Positions 21,706-30,696 of a stretch of 64,000 bases of DNA are shown here, in pieces. The first letter of the stretch is position 1, and each line of letters begins with the position of its first letter. The stretch is taken from contig BCHS01000009.1 in NCBI GenBank assembly GCA_039545275.1, forward strand, positions 248,001-312,000. Direction: 5' to 3'. Source of the stretch: Pseudomicrostroma phylloplanum. Its lineage: Eukaryota; Basidiomycota; Exobasidiomycetes; Microstromatales. The position numbers and the translations under genes were made by a program. Under the pieces are notes generated by a model, which had not been told where the DNA came from, did not search any database, and saw only the letters and a program-made list of their open reading frames with translations.

Positions 21706-22983
21706 ATGGCCCCCATTGCCACCGCCGCACCCGTGCACCACTTCAGCAACGCCGATGACCTCGGCGCCAAAGGTCAAGCATCCGCCGCCGCCTCAGGTCG
21801 AGCTCCTCCTCCACCCGGAGCCAAGGTCCCCTCGCTGGCCAATGTCCTCACCTCGGGCCAGTACGACGTCGACGAGTCTGTCCTGACGCCTTACGAGGAC
21901 CTGCCCAAGAAGATCGAGGGACCCACCGTCTGGACAAAGGAGGAGTATGGTAAGGAGGAGAACAAGGAGAAGTGGGTCAGGCGTTGGACTGATGAGGAGA
22001 TTGAGCAGTTCGAAAAGGCCGCACAGGACTGGGTTGCTAGTGGACGTCCGCACGAGGAAATCGAGAGGTCGACCATCGACCTGCCCATTTCGCTGCAGGC
22101 GACTTTACTCTCCCTGCGACACAAGATCCTCCATGGTCCGGGCTTCTACGTCTTCAAGGGCTTTCCCGTCCGAAAGTGGCCCATCGAGGTCACGGCAGCA
22201 GCCTACCTCATGGTGGGTGCCTACCTGGGCAACTCCGTCTCGCAAAACGGCAAGGGCCACTTGCTGGGCCACGTCAAGGACATCGAGGGTTCCAACTTTA
22301 CCGGCGACAACATCGACAAGATCCGAATCTACCGTACTAGCGCCAGGCAGCACTTCCACGTCGACTCGTCCGGTGGTCTGATCGGCCTCTGCTGCCTGCA
22401 CCGCTCCCTCGAGGGAGGCGAGTCGGACGCCGTTTCGAGCCACAACCTGTGGAACCACCTGCAGGAGCACCGACCCGATGTTGCCCGTACCCTCGCTGAG
22501 CCCATCTGGTACTTTGACCGAAAGGGCGAGGAGACGCCCGGGATCGGCCAGAAGCCCTACTACAAGCGCGCTATCGTCTCACTGGTCAAGGGAGAGCCAA
22601 GCAACCGTCTAGTGACGAACATCGACCCATACTACATCAAGTCCACCACGCGCTTCATCGAGTCTGGACAGATCCCGGCCCTGTCGGAGAAGCAGCTCGA
22701 GGCAATGAGGGTACTAGAGGACACGGCACAGTCCCTTGCCCTGCACATGATCCTCGAAGTGGGAGACTTGCAGTTCGTGAGTGATACCCATGTACTGCAT
22801 GCACGCACGGCGTACAAGGACCATGAGCCTCCTCATCCCAGGCGCCACCTGCTCAGGCTATGGCTGAGCACACCTGATACTGAAGGTGGGTGGAAGATCC
22901 CTTTCCCCGATTCGAGTCACCCGAAGAGGGGAGGAATCCAGGTGGGCAACCAACGAGGTACTTGCCCGCTGGACGCAGAGTAA
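21706..22983 (+). CDS. TauD/TfdA-type Fe(II)/2-oxoglutarate-dependent dioxygenase
   Basis: The gene is intronless, 425 residues. The central and C-terminal part has the double-stranded beta-helix signature: iron ligands H218-x-D220 (in QHFHVDSSGG), a distal His in DTHVLHARTAY (His362 or His365) and the downstream Arg cluster (RRHLLRLWLS) that would hold the 2-oxoglutarate carboxylate. Such enzymes hydroxylate small molecules using O2 and 2-oxoglutarate; fungal members include sulfonate/taurine-type and many uncharacterised enzymes. The substrate cannot be read from sequence. The first ~70 residues are Ala/Pro-rich, with no clear signal peptide, so a cytosolic location is likely. The gene directly follows the assembly gap and is convergent with the next gene, with 169 bp between stops. 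The family call is firm; the substrate is unknown. Confidence 0.88.
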   Translation: MAPIATAAPVHHFSNADDLGAKGQASAAASGRAPPPPGAKVPSLANVLTSGQYDVDESVLTPYEDLPKKIEGPTVWTKEEYGKEENKEKWVRRWTDEEIEQFEKAAQDWVASGRPHEEIERSTIDLPISLQATLLSLRHKILHGPGFYVFKGFPVRKWPIEVTAAAYLMVGAYLGNSVSQNGKGHLLGHVKDIEGSNFTGDNIDKIRIYRTSARQHFHVDSSGGLIGLCCLHRSLEGGESDAVSSHNLWNHLQEHRPDVARTLAEPIWYFDRKGEETPGIGQKPYYKRAIVSLVKGEPSNRLVTNIDPYYIKSTTRFIESGQIPALSEKQLEAMRVLEDTAQSLALHMILEVGDLQFVSDTHVLHARTAYKDHEPPHPRRHLLRLWLSTPDTEGGWKIPFPDSSHPKRGGIQVGNQRGTCPLDAE

Positions 22984-23152
22984 CCATAGCGCCAAGGGAG
23001 GGATCGGGGTCTTGTGAGGGAGTGAGAGTAGCACGAGTTCGGTCGGGTTTTCTGATCATGATATACAATATACATAACGCTATCTCCATTTGACTGTCTA
23101 TTGCCTGTAAGGTATGTGGTCCCGACCCATCCAGCCCCCTCCTCTCCACCTC

Positions 23153-23934
23153 TCAATGTCTCAAGAACTCCCCCGACCCCTGTCCCTGGCCCTGCCCCTG
23201 CGCATATCCATGTCCACTCGAATCCACCGCGCTCCCATCCCTGAGCAGCTCCGGATCCTCAGGAGCGCTGACGCCAAAAGGTCTCTTCCCCGTGCGCATC
23301 TCGTGCGAATAGGCAAGGGCGGCCATCCCCCTTGCGAGCTCTGTGCGGGCTTCGAGGTAGGCGATGAAGGAGCCTGCGGCTGTGAGAGGGAGGGCGGGGA
23401 GGGAATGGAGTTAGGGGGTTGATCAGAGAAGATGAGACTAGGGAGGTGTACTGTGGGATAGGAGACGTACCGATGCCGAGCACGACGGAGGCGTTTGGCG
23501 TCATACGCATCGTCTTGCGTGCGCCCAAGCCGACTGTGAGGAGGCAGCCAGGACATTCACCAGCGAGGGGTGTCAGGGTCAGTGATCTTCGCAACTCCTC
23601 CGTAAGCGTTTCTACTCTCCACTCGAAGCTCACCGGCAAAAGCCCCCAAGACGCCCGTGACAGTAGCATTCATTTGTGCCCGCTTATTCACCAGCCCAAC
23701 CTCCGCTGCGCTCAACTTGTCATTCTTCGAAGATCCTGCAGCAGCTCCCGAACCTGCTCCCGATCCTTGCGAGGGACTAGAGTCCCGTGATGACGAGCCG
23801 CGACCTGCCTCGCCTGCTGAGGCTGCGGCTGATCTTTGACGATCCCGTGGAGAGCTGGACTCGGCGTAGGGGTACGTCTTGGATACGAGGCCCTGCTCGC
23901 GGAGGGAGTCGATCGGGTCTGGGTAGAAGGGCAT
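23153..23934 (-). CDS. Small membrane protein with two short hydrophobic segments, unknown function
   Basis: The coding sequence is complement(join(23153..23379,23471..23533,23634..23934)), 196 residues. Introns are 91 and 100 nt, and both junctions keep the frame. The start MPFYPDPIDSLREQGL at 23934 is preferred; the frame is open further upstream to a possible CAG acceptor near 23976, so a short 5' extension is conceivable. After a Ser/Gly-rich linker, the joined exons give a helix-like ATVTGVLGAFAVGLGARK and a second hydrophobic stretch NASVVLGIGAAGSFIAYLEA. A hydrophilic tail with Gln-Gly repeats follows. Glycine-rich paired helices of this kind suit a small organelle or ER membrane protein, but I do not recognise the family. 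The fact that two introns rejoin into a coherent hydrophobic hairpin is the main support for the model. Confidence 0.7.
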
Positions 23935-24382
23935 ATCGCACGATGAGCTGATGTACGGAGGCGAGGAGGAGCCTGACGGAAGAGAAGAGAAGAGAGAGTG
24001 ATCAGATCGTCTCCATCTACATCTTCCCAAGGTGAGGAAGATTGGTAGTACAGATCAAGCAAGCCAAGGCGAGGCGAGGACCTGGGCGGTGGTGGTATTA
24101 GGCAAGGCCACATGCAGGCGGATAGGCGGGCGGGCTCAAGGTCCGGATCGGAGATTCGACTCGGAATGGCGTTGCTCCTGCTTCCGTCGGCAGCAATTGC
24201 GCTTCATGGGCAGACGAGGTTGATCGATCCCTCTTCTTTGGCTTCCTGGCTTCCTCACCATTGTCGTCGTCCTTTCGTCCTCTTCTTCCTCATCGTCTAC
24301 TCTCGTCCTGACATCCCGATCGGTCTGAAGCTGTCTTGACTGTCACGGGTACACGCTCCGCCTGGACCCCAGCTCCCTCGAC
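23935..24382. promoter_or_regulatory. Divergent promoter between the small membrane protein and the Lys-rich protein
   Basis: The genes are divergent, so both promoters lie here. On the minus strand a pyrimidine-rich stretch ending CCGTCAG (near 23976) may be a 5'UTR splice acceptor. The plus-strand leader before 24383 is pyrimidine-rich. No further gene is seen. Confidence 0.4.
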
Positions 24383-26302
24383 ATGGCGCCTTCCTCCCCC
24401 GCTTCGTCGGATAGCTCTGGCCTGTCCTCGGCACCACCCACACCTCCTCAGACGCCCGGCAGACCCACTACTCCGGGAAGAAGAGATGCAGATGCCCAGT
24501 CGGTAGAGCCACTGACTTCAGGGACCGCGCAGTCAACAGCGAGGAGTAGTCAGCGCGGTGCCAGGGCTAAGCGAGGGTCCGAGGCTCAAGCTACGCCTCA
24601 GCCCAAGGTCAAGCGTGGAGCAGAGTTGAAGGGTGACATCTCGAGCACTCCCGCTGCAACGTCAGATGATCCTCCCGCACCGCGGCCTCAGAAGAAGCTC
24701 ACTGTAAAGCTTACCCGCAAAGGCAAAGGCCAGAACGGCACTCCTGGCGCCTCGTCTGCCTCTCCCCCGGTAGAGGGCGCGCGACCTCTCCCTCCTGCTT
24801 CTTCCGACTCAGTTCAACCACCATCAAGCGATTTCCGCGCTCAGCTTAAGGGATTGGCCGATTCGGAGGATGAAGACGACGGCGGAACTGTCGTCAAGCC
24901 GAAGAAAAGGAGAGGAGGAGGTGCTGCCATTGCTGATGACGACGACGAAGAGGAAGAAGACGCTCAGCCAGCCAGCACAAGTGCTTCGCGGACCTCCATC
25001 GTCCTGAAGCGCAAGCGGAAGGATCCCTCGTCCGATGGACCGCGGAGAGAGACATCGAAGAAGAAGTTCAAGAAGCGGACTCTCTCCCAACCGGAGAGGA
25101 CTACAGACAGCGACGAGGACTTCGTCGGTCAAGGGGACGATTCGGACGAGGTCATGTCCGACGTTGGGTCAGAAGAGAGCGCCAGTGCTGGTGAGGATTA
25201 CGCGGAGAAAGCGGCTGGGCTGGTCGACGGAGACGAAGACTTTGCACCCGTCAAGAGCCAGAAGAAGCAAGGAGGACCCAAAGCAGCTGGCAAAGGAGCG
25301 AAGAAAGGCAGAGCTGAAGAGTCATCCACTGCAAATATTCGTCCCCCTCCCAAGAAGGGAGACGCCAGCGCTGGCGCTTCTAGCTCTGCCGCACTCAAGA
25401 CCGCGGGACCTCGCAAGGGATCCTCAAAGGTCGAGCCCAAGACGGTAGCCTCTACGATCCGGGCAAGCGCAGCAGCTACATCGACCTCTACCACCTCCTC
25501 ACCTGCCGGAAGCCGCTCTCTTGGTGCTGGCCAAGCTGGTGCGACAGTGCAAAAGAGACCGCCGCAACTCAACAAGCCAAAGGCGAGCTTGAGCATGTGG
25601 GATAGTCTCGTTGGCTCTTCGTCCAAGCCTGCTGCGCCTGTACAGCCACCCAAGCCCGCGCAGCCAGCCGCCGCGGTAAAAGCCAAGGAGGATCAGAAGA
25701 CCGGCGCTGAGAAGGAAGGGGAGAAAGGCAAAGATCCGAATCAGCCTCGTGCCACGCCTGCCGGAGGCGCCCAAGCCTCATCTTCCCTGCCTCGTCCTCT
25801 GGGTATCAGTCGTCCCCAAGGTACCCCATCCTCGACTTCAGCTTCACAGCCCGGCAGCAGCAGCCACGGGCACGGGCATGGGCACGGCAACTTCCGCGAC
25901 TCCACCATCTCCATCCACGTCACTCCCGGTCTCAATGGCCAGCACTGGGATAAAGCAGCCTACCGCTCTCTCCGCCTAGCAGACAAGGAGCGGTATCGTC
26001 TCCCCGCACCCGAGGATCTCTTTGATCTTCTAGAAGACGCAGAAGTGATTGTGGGATTTGAAGAGGAGTGGAGAGCAAAGAGGATTATGGCTGGTGCTGG
26101 TGCTGGAGGTCAGGCGAGATATGCTAGTAGCAAGGCGACGCAGTATGGCGCTGGGAGGGATTATGCGAGGGGGACGGTCAAGGAGCTCTTGAAAGGGAGG
26201 AGGAAAGCACCTGCTGCCCCTGCGGCGGCGAATGGCAGTGCAGACGGAGGAGAAGAAGGAGGGGCACAGATTGGAGAACAGTCGAAGCAGCTCATGACCT
26301 AG
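24383..26302 (+). CDS. Lys/Ser-rich probable nuclear protein, unknown function
   Basis: The gene is intronless, 639 residues. The first ~500 residues are low complexity: Ser/Pro with several Thr-Pro sites (PPTPPQTPGRPTTPGR), acidic runs (DDDDEEEEEDAQ, SDEDEDDGG) and many basic clusters of nuclear-localisation type (KPKKRRGG, KRKRKD, KKKFKKR). A His-Gly repeat (HGHGHGHG) precedes the only ordered-looking region, about residues 510-620. That region has a conserved-looking helix (LRLADKERYRLPAPEDLFDLLEDAEVI split over two helices) and a basic end (YARGTVKELLKGRRK). The composition suggests a chromatin or transcription-associated protein, but no domain is recognisable to me. Downstream it is convergent with Ssl1, with 188 bp between stops. 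Confidence 0.75.
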   Translation: MAPSSPASSDSSGLSSAPPTPPQTPGRPTTPGRRDADAQSVEPLTSGTAQSTARSSQRGARAKRGSEAQATPQPKVKRGAELKGDISSTPAATSDDPPAPRPQKKLTVKLTRKGKGQNGTPGASSASPPVEGARPLPPASSDSVQPPSSDFRAQLKGLADSEDEDDGGTVVKPKKRRGGGAAIADDDDEEEEDAQPASTSASRTSIVLKRKRKDPSSDGPRRETSKKKFKKRTLSQPERTTDSDEDFVGQGDDSDEVMSDVGSEESASAGEDYAEKAAGLVDGDEDFAPVKSQKKQGGPKAAGKGAKKGRAEESSTANIRPPPKKGDASAGASSSAALKTAGPRKGSSKVEPKTVASTIRASAAATSTSTTSSPAGSRSLGAGQAGATVQKRPPQLNKPKASLSMWDSLVGSSSKPAAPVQPPKPAQPAAAVKAKEDQKTGAEKEGEKGKDPNQPRATPAGGAQASSSLPRPLGISRPQGTPSSTSASQPGSSSHGHGHGHGNFRDSTISIHVTPGLNGQHWDKAAYRSLRLADKERYRLPAPEDLFDLLEDAEVIVGFEEEWRAKRIMAGAGAGGQARYASSKATQYGAGRDYARGTVKELLKGRRKAPAAPAAANGSADGGEEGGAQIGEQSKQLMT

Positions 26303-26490
26303 CTTGACGCTGCCGGTGGCGGTGGTGGAAAGACGAACGTCCGTCGTTGTGTATTTGTAGCACTTAAAGTAAATCCATCACAGTACAGTCCTCATTGCAC
26401 TAGGCTATAGTACACCTCAGCAAATCCCGCCCTTCCCCCCTCCTTCCCTCCTCTCGCCCCCTCGTTCCTTTCCCATCTCACCAGCTTAGA

Positions 26491-28365
26491 TCAACCGCAA
26501 CCAGGACAGACAAAGAGCTCTGCGTGGACATAGCTGTCGCACTCCAAGCAAAAGTGCTTCTTGCACTTTGGACACTCGTACCGTCCCGATTGAGAAAGAC
26601 CTGCTGCTGCTGCTGCTGCTCCCGCTCCTACCTCGGATGCACCGTTTGCACCATCCGCCCGTGCTGTGCTGTTTCCGTTGACGTGGGCAGTCCCGTTGCC
26701 GTTGCCATTGCTGTTGCCGTTGGTTGTGGATGTGGATGGGTGGCGGGGAAACTCGGCTGGGAGGGGAGGGAAGAGCTCGTCGCAGCCTGTGCAGGAGGGC
26801 TTTGGGTTGCCCAGGGAGGAGAGACTGGCAAGAACAGGTGGGAAGGTGCAGACAAGGGAGATCAGCCTCTGCGCGTATCCCGTCCGTCATTGCCTCCGCT
26901 ATCTGGACTAGCGCTGCGCTGCTCACCTTTCCCAAGAGACGCCCCTGAAGGGCTTTACGGGGAAGAGATGGCGGTAGCTCCTCGCCAGGTGGGTACTCAT
27001 CACCACCGTGAGTCCACAAGTAGGGCAGTCAGTAGGCACATCGCAGATCTTCGAGTTGCACCTCGGACACAAAAACCCGCTTCCGGCCCCTGAGTGCTTG
27101 TTCGAGGGTCGACTGGATCCCGCGCTGCTGCTAGTGGCAGACGAGGTAGAGGGTGGGAACAGACGGGAGTGGCAGGCGCACAGAGAGGGGGGAGCGTGCG
27201 TGGGCAGCCGTAGCGGGAAGCCCATCTGCATCAATTCTGCCCCTGCCTCGTCGTCTTCGTCCGACTCTTCGTCCCCTCCTCGCCGCACACGAGGCGCAAC
27301 TTCCTCCTTCTTGATGATCTCGCGTGGGGCGATCCCTTCCCGTACTAGCTCCTCGAGATGATGATCGTCCAGCGCTACGCCGAATGTTCCTCCCGTCTCT
27401 CGAGCAATGTCCCTCATGATCTTCATCTCGGCAGTGAGGTGGATGAGGTCGACGCGGATGCGCGAGGCCTTCAGACTAGCAATGGTCTGGTGGATGTTGC
27501 CCGGATCGCACGAGGTGAGAGAACCAGAGAGGAGCAGGACCTCCCTCGAGGAAGTGGTGGGGAGGTGAGCCAGGGTGCTCTTGGCCATCTCGAGGGCATT
27601 CTGTAGAGATGGATCTCCACGAGGCTCAAGGCGACGCTTGTTGGACAGTGCAGCTAGGTGATCCGAGGTGTTGCCGCCCATCGGCACGAGGCGATCTGTG
27701 ATTCCGTCTCGCATGAGGAGGATGGCCAGTTGGCCGATGGGATTCTGTTCGAAGTACTCGTTGACGAAGCGCCGTGCGATGGGTAGGAGAATGTCGAGTC
27801 TAGAGATGCAAAGGTGGGAGAATGTTAGCTTGCAGCTCATCTCGCTGTCCAAGCTGAGCAAGACTCACCTTGTCCCTCTGCCTCCATCCTTTTCATTCAT
27901 GTTCTCACTATCATCTAAGACTAATACCAGATGCCTGATGATCCCTCTTCTGACTCTCCTTTCCTCCTTTGCAGCTCTCCGTCGTTTGCCTGCTGCGAGG
28001 AGGTGCTTGACCGAAGCTTCCAACGATCCGCTCTCATCCTCATTGACGACGTCCCAGGATCGCTGGAATGTCTGCTCCCAGGCGTACGACCGCGATGCGT
28101 CCTTTGATCCTTTGGAAGCCAGTGCCGACTTGCGAGCTGCCGATGCCGACCCGGCGGCCCCTTTACCAGCAGCTCCTCCTTTGCCCGCTGCTGCTGCTGC
28201 TGCTGCTCTTGCTCGGGAGGAAGAGGCGGCAAAGTTGCGAGCGTTGCCCGAGGGGGGCGGCGAGTCCATGAAGTCATCACCGGAGTCATCTGCGTCGTCT
28301 GCCACGATGAAGTCATCGTCGGAATGGTCCAGGGCCGCAGCCGACGTCGAAGCACGAGGCGGCAT
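26491..28365 (-). CDS. SSL1: TFIIH core subunit Ssl1/p44
   Basis: The coding sequence is complement(join(26491..26824,26927..27799,27869..28365)), 567 residues, with introns of 69 and 102 nt. Ssl1/p44 is a core TFIIH subunit that stimulates the Rad3/XPD helicase in nucleotide-excision repair and supports RNA polymerase II initiation. After an acidic and Ala-rich N-terminus, the VWA-like domain starts at RHLVLVLDDSENMNEKD and runs through LDILLPIARRF, FEQNPIGQLAILLMRDG and the GNIHQTI helix. Zinc motifs follow: FLCPRCNSKICDVPTDCPTC and HLARSYRHLFPVKPF. The C-terminal C4C4 RING begins C468-T-G-C471 and ends with CPKCKKHFCLEC and CPGCG. Sixty-nine residues of Asn-Gly- and Ala-rich filler sit between Cys471 and Cys541, where the family normally has a short loop. 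It is divergent from farnesyltransferase beta. Confidence 0.93.
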
Positions 28366-28589
28366 CTTGTCTGCCCTAGGATGAATGGTGACGAGGTATG
28401 GCTTGCCTCTGGTCAGCGCGAATATGCTTGCAGCGGCTGCCTTGGTTCCTGGCGGAGATGGAGTGCGAGTGATCGGAGGCAGAGAGAGAGGGACGTGCGC
28501 CAATCGGAAGCAGGAAGACGATGTAGAGTACAAAGGGGCAGAAAGGTACTCACAAGACCAAAGATCATTATTGTTGTTGTGCTGTTCTT

Positions 28590-28595
28590 TATAAA
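28590..28595 (+). promoter_or_regulatory. TATA box (TATAAA) upstream of farnesyltransferase beta
   Basis: TATAAA lies 64 bp before the ATG at 28659 inside a 293-bp divergent promoter shared with Ssl1. The surrounding DNA is locally AT-rich compared with the rest of the window. Use as a true TATA box is inferred from sequence and position. Confidence 0.45.
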
Positions 28596-28658
28596 CAAAT
28601 CACATGTAGACGACCCTCTTCTCTTTTCTATTCCATCTCACCATCTCACATCCTAGTA

Positions 28659-30352
28659 ATGCTCACGCAAGATGAGCTCCTTCACCTCCCCTTACGCCCA
28701 CTCCAAGACGATACCCAGCCAACTCCCACTTCCAGCGAAGAGACCTCAGTGGAGATCGACATCGCAAGCGTACTCGAGCCCTTTCTCGACCCACGCCCAA
28801 GTGATGACCCACCACCTCCCATCGAGCTCCATCGTGGCTCGCACGTCGCCTTTCTCTCCAAGCTCCTCGCAAAGCCACTGCCAGCAGCCTATGTGGGCTT
28901 CGACGGCACTCGACCCTGGCTTCTCTACTGGTCCCTTCACTCCTTCACCCTCCTGGGTCACGCCATCGACGATGTCACCAGGGCAAGAGCAGTTTCTACG
29001 CTCCTCTCTTGTCAGAATACGAGCTTGGGTGGATTCGGTGGGGGACCGGGTCAGATGCCCCACCTCATGGGAACCTATGCTGCCATCAATGCCCTAGCCA
29101 TAGCAGGAGCTCCAGGGCCGTGTCCAACTTCTGAGGACTTTGCGCAGATCAAGGCTCGGAAGGCTACTGTTGAGTCATTAGGCAAAGGAGGATGGGATGA
29201 CATTGATCGTGTCAAGCTGTACCAGTGGATGATGAGGCTCAAGCAACCCGATGGCAGCTTCACCGTTCACGAGGGAGGAGAGGTCGACGTGAGGGCGAGC
29301 TACTGCGTCTGGTGCATCTCCACATTGCTGGGCATAGGCACCCAGGAACTCTTCAGAGGCATGTCAGGCTTCTTGACCAGGTGAGTGAGGGCAGGCCAGT
29401 CCAAGTCTGGCCCTGTTCGTCTGCTCACCTGAAAACCTTGCCCTGCCCTCTCCTTCCGATCAGCTGTCAATCATACGAAGGTGGCTTAGCCTCGACCTCG
29501 TTCCCAAGCTATACACCCCAGCTCCAATTCAGCCCTGCTGCCCCACGTCCAGCTCTAGGAGAGGCGCATGGCGGGTATGCCTTTTGCGCAACAGCAGTCT
29601 ACCTCGGCCTGAGGCTACTTGACCCCAAACTGTATTCCAAAGGCAAGACGGCAGCGCCAAGACCTATAGCACTAGATACAGAGCGAGCTTCCGAAGGGAA
29701 GATGAACCTCTCTACGCTCACCCGCTGGACACTCTCCCTGCAATGTCCCTTTCCATCCCAAGGCGGCGGTTTCAAGGGTCGCATCAACAAGCTCGTAGAC
29801 GGCTGCTACTCCTGGTTCTCCGGAGCAGGCATGTGGGGCGTGCTAGAAGCGCTGCGCTCCCTCGAGTCCCCGAACCCGAGCGAGGAAGCCGTCGACCTCT
29901 GGTCCCGCCCAGCTCTGCAGCTCTACATCCTCCTCGTCGCCCAGAACCTCACTCCGGACGGTACTGCCGCTTTGTCGGGTGGCTTGAGGGACAAGCCGGG
30001 CAAGAAGGCCGATGCGTACCATACCTGCTACAATCTCGCGGGCCTCAGCGCTGCGCAGCACGTCGTCAGGCCGTGCGCCGAAACGAGGGACTTCTGCTAC
30101 ACTGGCTGGAAGTCGACGAGCACTAGCGAGAGCGAAGGTGGGCAAGTCAGCGAGGCAGCCACTGCTCAAGCCGAGCAGGAGGAGCTCCGCCGTAGAGTCT
30201 TCTCCTCCACCCTCGGATACAACCTCGCTCCTGGTAGAGAAAAGATCATCGTAGGTGACGGCACAAATGAGCTCCTGCCCACGCACCCCGTGCTGAACGT
30301 TGGCTTTTTGCAGGTGCGGAACATGATGGTTTGGAGCTATGCACAGGAGTGA
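28659..30352 (+). CDS. RAM1: Protein farnesyltransferase beta subunit
   Basis: The coding sequence is join(28659..29380,29464..30352), 536 residues, with an 83-nt intron that joins FLTR/S to CQSYEGG. With the alpha subunit it transfers farnesyl to CaaX cysteines of Ras, mating pheromone and other proteins. The alpha-alpha barrel repeats are visible as GGFGGGPGQMPHL, PDGSFTVHEGGEVDVRASYC, YEGGLAS and HGGYAFCATA. The zinc ligands are Asp353 and Cys355 (in NKLVDGCYSW) and His427 (DAYHTCYNLAGLS), as in the mammalian enzyme. Two low-complexity inserts lengthen it relative to yeast Ram1: after the PxLYSKGK segment and around the Ser/Glu-rich STSTSESEGG. All catalytic ligands are intact. The gene shares a divergent promoter with Ssl1 and is convergent with the ABC transporter. 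Confidence 0.95.
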
Positions 30353-30696
30353 GAGGGGGGCAGGAGCCCCATGTACTTGTATCTGTTTCAGCTTGCCAAT
30401 CGATCTGTCATTCTTCTCAATACATGTTGGCACCTCTTCGAGAACTGTCTGTTCATCAGTCCCTGAAAACCAACATGCAGATATCGTCCGATGCACGCCG
30501 AGGGTTTTGCGATTCTTTCTATTGTATTAACGACTCGAGAAACAGTTCAAAGTCTTATCAATACATATGAAGTGGGGAAATGGGGGAAAGGACATCTATG
30601 ATAGTCGGAAAATAATGAGTTCTTTATGTATGGGGGTGGCATATCGCCGTAGGGAATGATTTTATGAAAAGTTCGGGCTCGTTTCTCTCTCTCTTT
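30353..30696. other. Convergent intergenic region (two 3'UTRs)
   Basis: This AT-rich spacer lies between the farnesyltransferase and ABC transporter stops. It contains TATTGTATTAACG and ATACATATG stretches that could serve as 3'-end signals on the plus strand. No gene is seen. Confidence 0.5.
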
